Shown: one piece after another, positions 1 through 5,102 of the stretch
Layout of the letters: each line of letters begins with the position of its first letter
How positions within the stretch are numbered: position 1 is the first letter of the stretch
From: Deltaproteobacteria bacterium
GTDB taxonomy: Bacteria; Desulfobacterota; Deferrimicrobia; Deferrimicrobiales; Deferrimicrobiaceae
Direction of reading: 5' to 3'
Assembly (NCBI GenBank): GCA_025357175.1
Contig: JANXPS010000300.1
Location: forward strand, 1-7,796
DNA length: 7,796 nucleotides
Made by a program: the position numbers and the translations under genes
The notes under the pieces: generated by a model
What the model was told of the DNA's origin: nothing
The model's database searches: none
What the model saw: the letters and a program-made list of their open reading frames with translations, nothing else

Positions 1-43
1 CGCTAAACGCAAGCAAGACACGCCTTATCAAAGGAAACCCACC

Positions 44-103
44 ATGACACGACGTTTCACTTGTGCGTTGTTCACCTTCCTCCTTCTGCCGTTGGCCGTC
101 TGA
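44..103 (+). pseudogene. Truncated start of a secreted-protein gene (19-codon signal-peptide-like fragment)
   Basis: An AAGGAAA ribosome binding site at 31-37 sits 6 nt before an ATG at 44. The frame reads MTRRFTCALFTFLLLPLAV and then stops at TGA 101-103. The peptide has a basic N-terminus (RR) followed by a hydrophobic core, so it looks like the beginning of a Sec signal peptide, but no mature protein follows. Around position 90-100 the sequence becomes recognisable flgF coding sequence in a different frame. I infer that this is the 5' end of another exported protein's gene (flgA, flgH and flgI all begin with signal peptides) abutted to the flgF 3' end by a deletion or by misassembly. It could also be a meaningless short frame. 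A TAA at 4-6 may be the stop of a preceding gene. Confidence 0.35.
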
Positions 104-363
104 AAATGGTCACCGCCACGGCGGACGAACCGCTCAAGCGCGGCGAGGACGGACTCTTCCGGCCCCAGTCCGGTGACCCGCTGCCCAACAACGCCAACGC
201 CCGCATGATGACGGGGGTGCTTGAAGGCTCCAACGTGAACACGGTGGAGACCATGGTGGGCATGATCCAGACCGCCCGCCAGTTCGAGGTGCAGATGCGC
301 CTGCTGCAAACCGCTGAATCCAATGACCGATCCGCCGGCCAGTTGCTGAGCATGCAAGGCTAA
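88..363 (+). pseudogene. flgF: FlgF, flagellar proximal rod protein, C-terminal remnant lacking the 5' end
   Basis: The frame ending at TAA 361-363 encodes about 90 residues typical of the FlgF C-terminus. It starts at VGRLKMVTATADEPLKRG, continues through DGLFR and the GVLEGSNVNTVETMVGMI helix region, and ends in LLQTAESNDRSAGQLLSMQG. FlgF is a rod protein of about 240-250 residues, so roughly the first two thirds are absent. The same frame upstream has a TAA at 4-6 and no convincing start; TTG at 61 is possible but has no family-like sequence after it until ~88. The remnant contains the C-terminal Flg_bbr_C domain but neither the N-terminal rod helix nor the central domain. It is followed 44 nt later by flgG, the usual order. 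Codon choice favours GTG (Val), CTG (Leu) and TCC (Ser), unlike the genes from ~550 onward. Real gene decay, recombination and a chimeric contig end are all possible. Confidence 0.75.
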
Positions 364-407
364 GGCCTGCCCCGGCACACCGTCCCCAACAAGACAAGGA
401 AGCAATC

Positions 408-1193
408 ATGATCAACTCCCTGTGGATTTCCAAAACCGGCATGGAGACCCAGCAGATGCAGCTGGACATCATCTCCAACAACCTGGCCAACGTGAATACC
501 AACGGCTTCAAGCGCAGCCGGGGCGATTTCCAGGATCTGCTCTACCAGTCGATCACCCCGGCGGGCGCGCCTTCGTCGTCCAGCACCGAGGCGCCGGTCG
601 GCCTCGAATACGGGCTCGGCGCGCGCGTCGTTTCGGTCACCAAGATCTTCACGCAGGGCGAATTCAAGCAGACGGGCAACGAGCTCGACATCACGATCGA
701 GGGGGAAGGGTTCATTCCCGTCCTTCTGCCGACCGGCGAGCGCGCCTACACCCGCGACGGCGCCCTCAAGAAAAACGTCTCGGGCAAGCTCGTCACGCCG
801 AACGGATACGCGATCGATCCGCCCATCACGATTCCCGACAACGCGACCTCCGTCACGATCGCGCCGGACGGCACGGTGTCGGGCCTGCTCCAGGGCTCGA
901 TCACGCCCACCGTGCTGGGCACCATGCAGCTCGCGCGCTTCAGCAACCAGTCGGGTCTTCGCAGCCTCGGCAAGAACCTGTTCGCCGCGACGCCGTCCTC
1001 CGGCAACGCGACCGTGGGCAACCCCGGCGCGAACGGGCTCGGAACCGTCATGCAGGGGTTCATCGAGGCGTCCAACGTCAACATCGTCGAGGAGATGGTG
1101 AACATGATCGTCGGGCAGCGGGCGTACGAAATCAATTCGAAGGTGATCCAGACCGTCGACCAGATGCTCCGGACCGCAACGCAGATCCGGTAG
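408..1193 (+). CDS. flgG: FlgG, flagellar distal rod protein
   Basis: FlgG polymerises into the distal rod that crosses the periplasm inside the P- and L-rings. The 261-residue product has the usual length. Residues 5-37 form the N-terminal rod helix (GMETQQMQLDIISNNLANVN, then NGFKRSR). Residues ~47-75 form the FlgG-specific segment that distinguishes it from hook protein FlgE. Residues ~76-200 hold the central domain (IFTQGEFKQTGNELDI, GERAYTRDG). Residues ~216-261 are the C-terminal coiled-coil region (SNVNIVEEMVNMIVGQRAYEINSKVIQT, DQMLRTATQIR). A GFIPV motif at 101-105 replaces the GFFQV-like sequence I would expect. The ATG has an AAGGAAG site (396-402) 5 nt upstream. Codon usage changes near codon 48: upstream codons match the flgF remnant, downstream codons match flgA-flgL. 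The reading frame is uninterrupted, so the protein should be functional if the junction is real. Confidence 0.96.
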   Translation: MINSLWISKTGMETQQMQLDIISNNLANVNTNGFKRSRGDFQDLLYQSITPAGAPSSSSTEAPVGLEYGLGARVVSVTKIFTQGEFKQTGNELDITIEGEGFIPVLLPTGERAYTRDGALKKNVSGKLVTPNGYAIDPPITIPDNATSVTIAPDGTVSGLLQGSITPTVLGTMQLARFSNQSGLRSLGKNLFAATPSSGNATVGNPGANGLGTVMQGFIEASNVNIVEEMVNMIVGQRAYEINSKVIQTVDQMLRTATQIR

Positions 1194-1206
1194 GAGAAAG
1201 GGCCCG

Positions 1207-1923
1207 ATGAAACGGTTGTCAATGCTCGTCATCCCGGCGCTGATCGCGCTGTCGATCACCGGCCGCCCGGCCCTTGCGACATCCGGGGAATCCCCCCTGG
1301 CGTCGTCGGCGCGCGACGCCCTGACGGCGGCGGTCGTCGATCAGGCCGGCGTGCCCGGCGTCGAGGCGTTCGTTTCGGGGGTTCGATTCCAGGATCCTTC
1401 CCGCGCAGCCGGGGGCGGGGAAGTCGTGCGCGTGTCGCTCGACGGCGCCGTCCGGTCGGGGCGCAGCCTCATGTTCGGCATATTCGTCCGCCTCGCGAAC
1501 GGCGACGTTCGGGAACTGCGCGCTACGGCCGACGTGTCGATCCAGGTTCCGGTCGTCGTCGCGTCGCGCAACCTGGCCACGGGGACGACGCTCGGGGCGG
1601 AAGACGTCTCGGTGCGCCGCAAGGACTTCTCGGCCTCGGGCGAGGCGATGGTCCACGACCCCGCCGAGGTCGTCGGCAAGCGCGTCCGGTGGCAGCTTTC
1701 GGGCGGCGTTCCCATCCGCAGGGAATATCTCGAGGATCCCGAGTCGCTCAAGCGGGGCGATCCGGTGGTGATCGAGGCTTCCACCGGCATGGTTCACATC
1801 ACCGGCAAGGGCGTGGCGCTCCAGCCCGGAAGGATCGGCGATACGGTCAGGGTCAAGAGCCAGCTTTCAGGCAAGGAACTGGCCGGGCGTCTCACGCCCG
1901 GGCATGTGGTGCAGGTGGATTAG
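1207..1923 (+). CDS. flgA: FlgA, periplasmic chaperone for P-ring assembly
   Basis: FlgA is a periplasmic chaperone that helps FlgI assemble into the P-ring around the rod. The 238-residue product begins with a Sec signal peptide (basic MKR, hydrophobic residues ~5-18, likely cleavage after ALA at residues 22-24). A variable N-terminal domain spans ~30-112. A SAF-type domain follows at ~115-176 (VVVASRNLATGTTLGAEDVSVRRKD, then VVGKRVRWQLSGGVPI). The C-terminal beta domain (~183-238) contains RGDPVVIEASTGMVHITGKGVALQPGRIGDTVRVK and ends in GHVVQVD, the clearest family signature. The start is ATG 1207, preceded by AGGAG overlapping the flgG stop (1192-1196). Only 13 nt separate it from flgG, so the two are surely cotranscribed. 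Its position between flgG and flgH places it directly beside the ring genes it serves. Confidence 0.95.
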   Translation: MKRLSMLVIPALIALSITGRPALATSGESPLASSARDALTAAVVDQAGVPGVEAFVSGVRFQDPSRAAGGGEVVRVSLDGAVRSGRSLMFGIFVRLANGDVRELRATADVSIQVPVVVASRNLATGTTLGAEDVSVRRKDFSASGEAMVHDPAEVVGKRVRWQLSGGVPIRREYLEDPESLKRGDPVVIEASTGMVHITGKGVALQPGRIGDTVRVKSQLSGKELAGRLTPGHVVQVD

Positions 1924-1936
1924 CGTCATGTCATGC

Positions 1937-1943
1937 GGGAGGA
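1937..1943 (+). promoter_or_regulatory. Shine-Dalgarno site that sets the flgH start
   Basis: GGGAGGA lies 8 nt before GTG 1952. Upstream in-frame ATGs at 1904 (inside flgA) and 1928 have no comparable site. Initiating there would also put a polar, Cys-containing extension in front of an otherwise standard lipoprotein signal peptide. This supports GTG 1952 as the true start. Confidence 0.75.
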
Positions 1944-1951
1944 AGAAACCT

Positions 1952-2644
1952 GTGATTGCGAAAATTCTGAAACCGGCCGCCGGATTGCTCCTCCTGTCGC
2001 TCGCGGGCTGCGCCCCGGCGTGGGATCGCAAGGCGGAATACAAGGTTACGACATGGCCGGAAGCGCCGGTGCGCGTGGCGTCGGCATCGGGGGTCTCCCT
2101 GTGGGACGACCGGAGCGGCGCCTTTTTCGCCGACCGGCGGGCACGCAAGGTCAACGATGTGGTGACGATCATCGTCGACGAATCGGCCAAGGCCTCCAAG
2201 GCGGCCGGGACTTCGCTCAGCAGGGACTCCTCGACCGCGCTCGGGATTTCCGCCTTCTTCGGTCTCGAAAAGTCGATTGCGGGTTCCAACGCCCGGATCA
2301 CTCCCGCGTCGCTCGCCCAGGCCAATACGGCGACCGGGTTCGACGGCTCCGGCAAGACGTCGCGGGAGGAATCGCTCACCACGACCGTCACGGCGATCGT
2401 CAAGGCGATCATGTCCAACGGCAACATGGAAATCGAGGCGAAGCGCACCGTCAGCGTCAACAACGAGAACCAGGTGATGGTGCTGCACGGCGTGATCCGC
2501 CCCGAGGACGTCGACGGATTGAACAGCATCCTTTCCTCGCGCGTGGCGCAGGCCCGCATCGAATACTACGGCGAAGGGGTCATCACCGAAAAGCAGAACC
2601 CCGGCTGGATGCACAAGATCATCGATCACCTCTGGCCGTTCTAG
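1952..2644 (+). CDS. flgH: FlgH, flagellar L-ring lipoprotein
   Basis: FlgH forms the outer-membrane L-ring, the bushing through which the rod exits. Starting at GTG 1952, the product is 230 residues, a normal length. It opens with a lipoprotein signal peptide: basic residues, hydrophobic LLLLSLAG, and a lipobox LAG|C with the acylated cysteine at residue 20. The family signature SLWDDRSGAFFADRRARKVNDVVTI follows at ~50-75. Central beta regions include ESLTTTVTAIVKAIMSNGNMEIEAKRTVSVNNENQ. The C-terminus has the conserved GVIRPEDVDGLNSILSSRVAQARIEYYGEGVI segment and ends in LWPF. The frame is open further upstream, to ATG 1904 overlapping flgA, but ribosome-binding-site placement favours 1952, leaving a 28-nt gap after flgA. 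A diderm cell envelope is required for this protein to have a role. Confidence 0.95.
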   Translation: MIAKILKPAAGLLLLSLAGCAPAWDRKAEYKVTTWPEAPVRVASASGVSLWDDRSGAFFADRRARKVNDVVTIIVDESAKASKAAGTSLSRDSSTALGISAFFGLEKSIAGSNARITPASLAQANTATGFDGSGKTSREESLTTTVTAIVKAIMSNGNMEIEAKRTVSVNNENQVMVLHGVIRPEDVDGLNSILSSRVAQARIEYYGEGVITEKQNPGWMHKIIDHLWPF

Positions 2645-2656
2645 GGCCGGCCGGAA

Positions 2657-2698
2657 ATGATCGAACAAGACGTATACGGGAAGGCAGGCAGGCGATGA
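2657..2698 (+). other. 13-codon leader frame whose stop overlaps the flgI start
   Basis: ATG 2657 opens a frame reading MIEQDVYGKAGRR and stops at TGA 2696-2698, overlapping the flgI ATG (2695-2697) in an ATGA arrangement. This geometry would allow translational coupling into flgI. No good ribosome binding site precedes ATG 2657, only the GC-rich GGCCGGCCGG stretch just upstream. It may therefore be chance. I list it because the flgH-flgI gap is otherwise empty. Confidence 0.15.
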
Positions 2699-3828
2699 AC
2701 AAAAAACGGATTCCGGCAAGGGCCTCGGCGGCGCTGCTCGCCCTTCTTCTCGTCGCGGCCCCGCTGGTGCGGCTGGCGCCCGAAGCGGACGCGGCAAGGC
2801 TCAAGGACATCGCGAACGTCGGCGGAACTCGGGCAAACCCCGTCATCGGCTACGGGCTGGTCGTGGGGCTGAACGGCACCGGCGACACCGACACGTCCGC
2901 TTTCACGATGCAGAGCGTCATGAGCATGCTCCAGAAATTCGGCGTCTCGGTGCCGCTGTCGAAGATCAAGACCAAGAACGCGGCCGCCGTCATGATCACC
3001 GGCGATCTCCCCTCCTTCTCCAAGCAGGGCTGGCGCATGGACGTGATGATCTCGTCCATGGGCGACGCCTCGAGTCTCGAAGGCGGGACGCTTCTGATGA
3101 CGCCGATGATGGCCGCGAACGGAGATGTGTTCGCAGTCGCCCAAGGGCCCGTACTCGTGGGCGGTTTCGCCGTTTCGGGGGCATCGGGCTCCGGCGTCCA
3201 GAAAAACCATCCGACCGTGGGGCGCATTCCCGGAGGCGCGGTGATCGAACGGGAAATCGTGCCGCCGGAGCCGGGAGAGAGCATCAAGGTGCTTCTCTCC
3301 GCACCTGATTTTGCCACCGCTTCCCGGGCGGCGGCGGCCATCAACGAGAAACTCGGAGAGCCGGCCGCGCATGCGTCGGACAGCTCCGAGATCCAAGTGC
3401 GGATTCCGGCGAAGGACCGCGCGGCGCTGGTCGATTTTCTCGCCCGGATCGGTGACTGCGAGGTGACTCCGGATACCGTGGCGCGAGTCGTGGTCAACGA
3501 GAAGACGGGCACGGTCGTGATCGGCCAGAACGTCCGGATCTCGACGGTCGCGCTGGCCCACGGCGCGCTCAACATCGTGATCAAGGAAAAGAGCGAGGTC
3601 TCCCAACCGGCGCCGCTGTCCCAGGGAGGCCAGACCGTGGTCACGCCCAAGAGCGACGTCAAGGTCACCGAAGACAAGGTCAAGGTCGCCCTCATGCAGA
3701 AAGGAACCACGATCGCCGACCTCGTCGATGCCCTCAACAAGCTCGGCGTGACGCCCCGCGATCTCATCGCGATCATGCAGGCGCTCAAGGAGGCCGGCGC
3801 GCTTCAGGCCGACCTCGCGCTCATGTGA
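2695..3828 (+). CDS. flgI: FlgI, flagellar P-ring protein
   Basis: FlgI forms the periplasmic P-ring around the rod at the peptidoglycan layer. The 377-residue product (ATG 2695; AAGGCAGG-like site just upstream) starts with a Sec signal peptide of ~33 residues. That peptide has a basic NKKR start, a hydrophobic ALLALLLVAAPLV core and likely cleavage after ADA. The mature protein begins ARLKDIANVGG. Conserved blocks follow in order: NPVIGYGLVVGLNGTGD (~48-64), FTMQSVMSMLQKFGV, KTKNAAAVMITGDLPSF (~92-108), GDASSLEGGTLLMTPM, AQGPVLVGGF, NHPTVGRIPGGAVIEREI (~177-194) and the C-terminal KGTTIADLVDALNKLGVTPRDLIAIMQALKEAGAL. The frame is open 5' of this ATG, but that part is only a shadow of flgH. 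The protein has a single cysteine (residue 255), so it cannot form the intramolecular disulfide described for enterobacterial FlgI. The next gene, flgJ, begins immediately after the stop. Confidence 0.96.
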   Translation: MNKKRIPARASAALLALLLVAAPLVRLAPEADAARLKDIANVGGTRANPVIGYGLVVGLNGTGDTDTSAFTMQSVMSMLQKFGVSVPLSKIKTKNAAAVMITGDLPSFSKQGWRMDVMISSMGDASSLEGGTLLMTPMMAANGDVFAVAQGPVLVGGFAVSGASGSGVQKNHPTVGRIPGGAVIEREIVPPEPGESIKVLLSAPDFATASRAAAAINEKLGEPAAHASDSSEIQVRIPAKDRAALVDFLARIGDCEVTPDTVARVVVNEKTGTVVIGQNVRISTVALAHGALNIVIKEKSEVSQPAPLSQGGQTVVTPKSDVKVTEDKVKVALMQKGTTIADLVDALNKLGVTPRDLIAIMQALKEAGALQADLALM

Positions 3829-3829
3829 C

Positions 3830-3835
3830 GGGAGG
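3830..3835 (+). promoter_or_regulatory. Shine-Dalgarno site that sets the flgJ start
   Basis: GGGAGG lies just after the flgI stop and 7 nt before ATG 3843. A GTG at 3825, overlapping the flgI stop, is in the same frame but has no binding site at the right distance. The site therefore favours ATG 3843. Confidence 0.7.
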
Positions 3836-3842
3836 TCGTGGA

Positions 3843-4127
3843 ATGGACATCGCAAGCGCAGCCGCGTCGCCGCTTGAAACCGTCAAGGCGCAGATAGACC
3901 GGAAGAAAAAAACGGAAGCAATCCGGGGATTTGAGGAGATGTTCCTCAACGAGATGATGAAGTCGATGAGGAAGACCGTTCCGGAATCGGAAGAGGGCGG
4001 TCACTCCAAGGCGCTCTGGCAGGAAAAGTTCGACGCCGAGATCGTCCACAAGATCGCCGAGTCGGGCGGAATCGGGATGGCGAAACTGCTCGAACCGCGG
4101 ATCGGAACGGCGGGAAAAACGAAATAA
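3843..4127 (+). CDS. flgJ: FlgJ-type rod-binding (rod cap) protein, single domain
   Basis: The 94-residue product matches the N-terminal rod-binding domain of FlgJ, which caps the growing rod in the periplasm and scaffolds rod subunit assembly. The recognisable core is FEEMFLNEMMKSMRKTVPES (residues ~30-49) followed by the predicted helix KALWQEKFDAEIVHKIAESGGIGMAKLL (~56-83). In Salmonella, FlgJ is about 316 residues with a C-terminal glucosaminidase domain that opens the peptidoglycan. Here that domain is absent and the gene ends in a normal stop (TAA 4125-4127), with no continuing enzyme-like frame before flgM. A one-domain form is known in many non-enterobacterial lineages, where a separate lytic enzyme must act. 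There is no signal peptide, consistent with export by the flagellar type III apparatus. It follows flgI with a 14-nt gap. Confidence 0.9.
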   Translation: MDIASAAASPLETVKAQIDRKKKTEAIRGFEEMFLNEMMKSMRKTVPESEEGGHSKALWQEKFDAEIVHKIAESGGIGMAKLLEPRIGTAGKTK

Positions 4128-4138
4128 GGACGCTTCCG

Positions 4139-4166
4139 TAAAGTTTCGCCTCGAAATAACCGATAC
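4139..4166 (+). promoter_or_regulatory. Sigma-28 (FliA)-type promoter for flgM-flgN-flgK-flgL
   Basis: The -35 element TAAAGTTT (4139-4146) matches the FliA consensus at all eight positions. After a 12-nt spacer, ACCGATAC (4159-4166) matches the -10 consensus GCCGATAA at six of eight positions, including the CCGATA core. The spacing is one nucleotide longer than the usual 11. Transcription would start near 4172-4174, giving a leader of about 33 nt before the flgM GTG. The location, just before the anti-sigma-28 gene, is where such a promoter is expected in flagellar systems. No comparable match was seen upstream of flgN, flgK or flgL, so this promoter probably drives all four late genes. Confidence 0.85.
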
Positions 4167-4180
4167 GGGTTATTAGGCGA
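4146..4180 (+). repeat. Inverted repeat (hairpin) overlapping the sigma-28 promoter
   Basis: TCGCCT (4146-4151) pairs with AGGCGA (4175-4180), and AATAACC (4155-4161) pairs perfectly with GGTTATT (4168-4174). A 3-nt bulge (CGA, 4152-4154) lies on the left arm and the loop is GATACG (4162-4167). The loop and upper stem contain the -10 element. Only RNA read through from upstream genes would contain both arms, because RNA begun at the sigma-28 start (about 4172-4174) would have only part of the right arm. No T-run follows, so it does not look like an intrinsic terminator. Confidence 0.7.
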
Positions 4181-4190
4181 ATCAATGATC

Positions 4191-4197
4191 GGAGGAG
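4191..4197 (+). promoter_or_regulatory. Shine-Dalgarno site that sets the flgM start
   Basis: GGAGGAG lies 8 nt before GTG 4206, an ideal arrangement. The in-frame ATG at 4185 lies just before this site and has no binding site of its own. The GTG start also yields MKISG, a typical FlgM beginning. Confidence 0.8.
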
Positions 4198-4205
4198 TCC
4201 CCCGC

Positions 4206-4541
4206 GTGAAGATATCGGGTCGCAGTAAGGGAAACGAGGCAAAAAATGTCGCTTACAAGAAGACTGGCGAGGTCGCTCCGGTCGCTTCGACTTCGTCCTC
4301 GTCCGGTCAGGGCGGGGTCGGCAACGCGTCCGAATCCAGCGTCGCCATATCCGATCTCGGCCGGGTCGTCGCCGAAACGGCCAAACTTGTCGATGCGCTT
4401 CCCGACATCCGCGTCGAGAAGGTCGGGCGCATACAGAGCGCCCTCGAGGCAGGCACTTACCAGGTCGAAGGCGAACGAGTGGCCGATAAGGTGGTTTCCG
4501 AGGCCGTACGGGATATCCGCAACCGAACCCGCAAGAACTGA
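4206..4541 (+). CDS. flgM: FlgM, anti-sigma-28 factor
   Basis: FlgM binds sigma-28 (FliA) in the cytoplasm and blocks late flagellar gene expression until the hook-basal body is complete. It is then exported through the flagellum. From GTG 4206 the product is 111 residues, near the usual ~100. The N-terminal half (residues 1-45) is low-complexity and Ser/Gly-rich (TSSSSGQGG), consistent with a disordered export region. The sigma-binding half is recognisable at ~46-97: VAISDLGRVVAETAKLVDAL, then PDIRVEKVGRIQSALEAGTY (~66-85) and VEGERVADKVV. It ends in a basic tail, RNRTRKN. A sigma-28-type promoter immediately upstream implies that FlgM production is under the sigma factor it inhibits, plus any read-through from flgG-J. 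The gene heads the flgM-N-K-L set. Confidence 0.92.
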   Translation: MKISGRSKGNEAKNVAYKKTGEVAPVASTSSSSGQGGVGNASESSVAISDLGRVVAETAKLVDALPDIRVEKVGRIQSALEAGTYQVEGERVADKVVSEAVRDIRNRTRKN

Positions 4542-4558
4542 GGCAGCCCCAAACGGGT

Positions 4559-4580
4559 ACGCTCGCAAGGAAGGGAGCGT
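4559..4580 (+). promoter_or_regulatory. Stem-loop presenting the flgN ribosome binding site
   Basis: ACGCTC (4559-4564) is the reverse complement of GAGCGT (4575-4580). The 10-nt loop between them contains AAGGAAGG (4567-4574), the apparent Shine-Dalgarno site, 9 nt before the flgN ATG at 4584. The site is in the loop rather than the stem, so the structure may keep it accessible. Chance occurrence in GC-rich DNA cannot be excluded. Confidence 0.4.
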
Positions 4581-4583
4581 GTC

Positions 4584-5087
4584 ATGATCGACCCGCAGAC
4601 AGCCGATCGCTGGATCGCCATTATCCGCCAGGAAGAATCCCACCTTGCCAGGCTCATCGAGATCCTACAGGCCGACCAGAGGGCCGTGGCGATGTCCCGC
4701 CCCGACGACCTCGAGGAAAACGTCCGGCTGAAGGAGGCCATCCTGGCCGAGATGCAGGTGGTCGTCGAGGCGCGGCGGGGACTGCTGGGCACGCTCGGTC
4801 GCGCCGCCTCCGGAGGCGTTGCCGTGACTTTCGACGAGATGGCCGAAAGATTGCCCCTCTCCCATCGCGGGCAGGGGATCGAATCGCTCGCACGGGTCCG
4901 GTCGCTCCGGTCGTCTCTTGCCGAGCTCAACGAACTCACGCGGCGGATCATGACCCACGGCCTGCTGCTGGTCCGCTCGACGCTGGGCCTGATCCATGGC
5001 GATACGACGGTTCCCGTCTACGGCGGCAACGGCGATTTTCGTCCCAAGTCGGCGACAACGGGCCGGATCGTCCGGCAAAACGTGTAA
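4584..5087 (+). CDS. flgN: FlgN, export chaperone for FlgK and FlgL
   Basis: FlgN is a cytoplasmic chaperone that binds the C-terminal helices of the hook-filament junction proteins FlgK and FlgL and delivers them to the flagellar export gate. The 167-residue product is predicted to be mostly alpha-helical: one long helix at ~4-35 (QEESHLARLIEILQADQRAV), a second at ~40-73 (RLKEAILAEMQVVVEARRGLLGTL) and a third at ~96-138 (LARVRSLRSSLAELNELTRRIMTHGLLLVRSTLGLI). The C-terminal tail contains VPVYGGNGDFRP, resembling the short Tyr-Gly motif after the last helix in FlgN proteins. Sequence conservation in this family is weak. The call rests on helix layout, length and position directly between flgM and flgK, its usual place. 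It ends 15 nt before flgK. Confidence 0.85.
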   Translation: MIDPQTADRWIAIIRQEESHLARLIEILQADQRAVAMSRPDDLEENVRLKEAILAEMQVVVEARRGLLGTLGRAASGGVAVTFDEMAERLPLSHRGQGIESLARVRSLRSSLAELNELTRRIMTHGLLLVRSTLGLIHGDTTVPVYGGNGDFRPKSATTGRIVRQNV

Positions 5088-5102
5088 AGGCGGGAGGCGC
5101 CG

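Noticed and set aside
364..407. A promoter for flgG in the flgF-flgG gap
   Set aside because: GGCAC occurs near 374-379, but no matching TTGC element follows at sigma-54 spacing, and no sigma-28 or sigma-70 pair is visible. Only the flgG ribosome binding site is supported.
360..1259. 299-residue antisense open frame across flgG
   Set aside because: Same reasoning: it is a codon shadow of flgG, with no ribosome binding site or family motif.
1904..1951. Upstream starts of flgH at ATG 1904 or 1928
   Set aside because: They would overlap flgA or lack a binding site, and would put polar residues before the lipoprotein signal. GTG 1952 has GGGAGGA 8 nt upstream.
1933..2694. Long N-terminal extension of flgI overlapping all of flgH
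   Set aside because: The frame is open upstream, but the translation there is R/G-rich shadow sequence of flgH. ATG 2695 gives a proper signal peptide and a normal FlgI length.
2641..3855. 404-residue antisense open frame across flgI
   Set aside because: It is a shadow of flgI. Composition is dominated by R/H/D/G with no recognisable motif, and the + strand frame is a full, conserved P-ring protein.
4146..4180. Intrinsic transcription terminator between flgJ and flgM
   Set aside because: The hairpin is present but is followed by AATCAATGATC rather than a T-run, and its upper stem is relatively AT-rich. A role tied to the promoter or RNA processing fits better.
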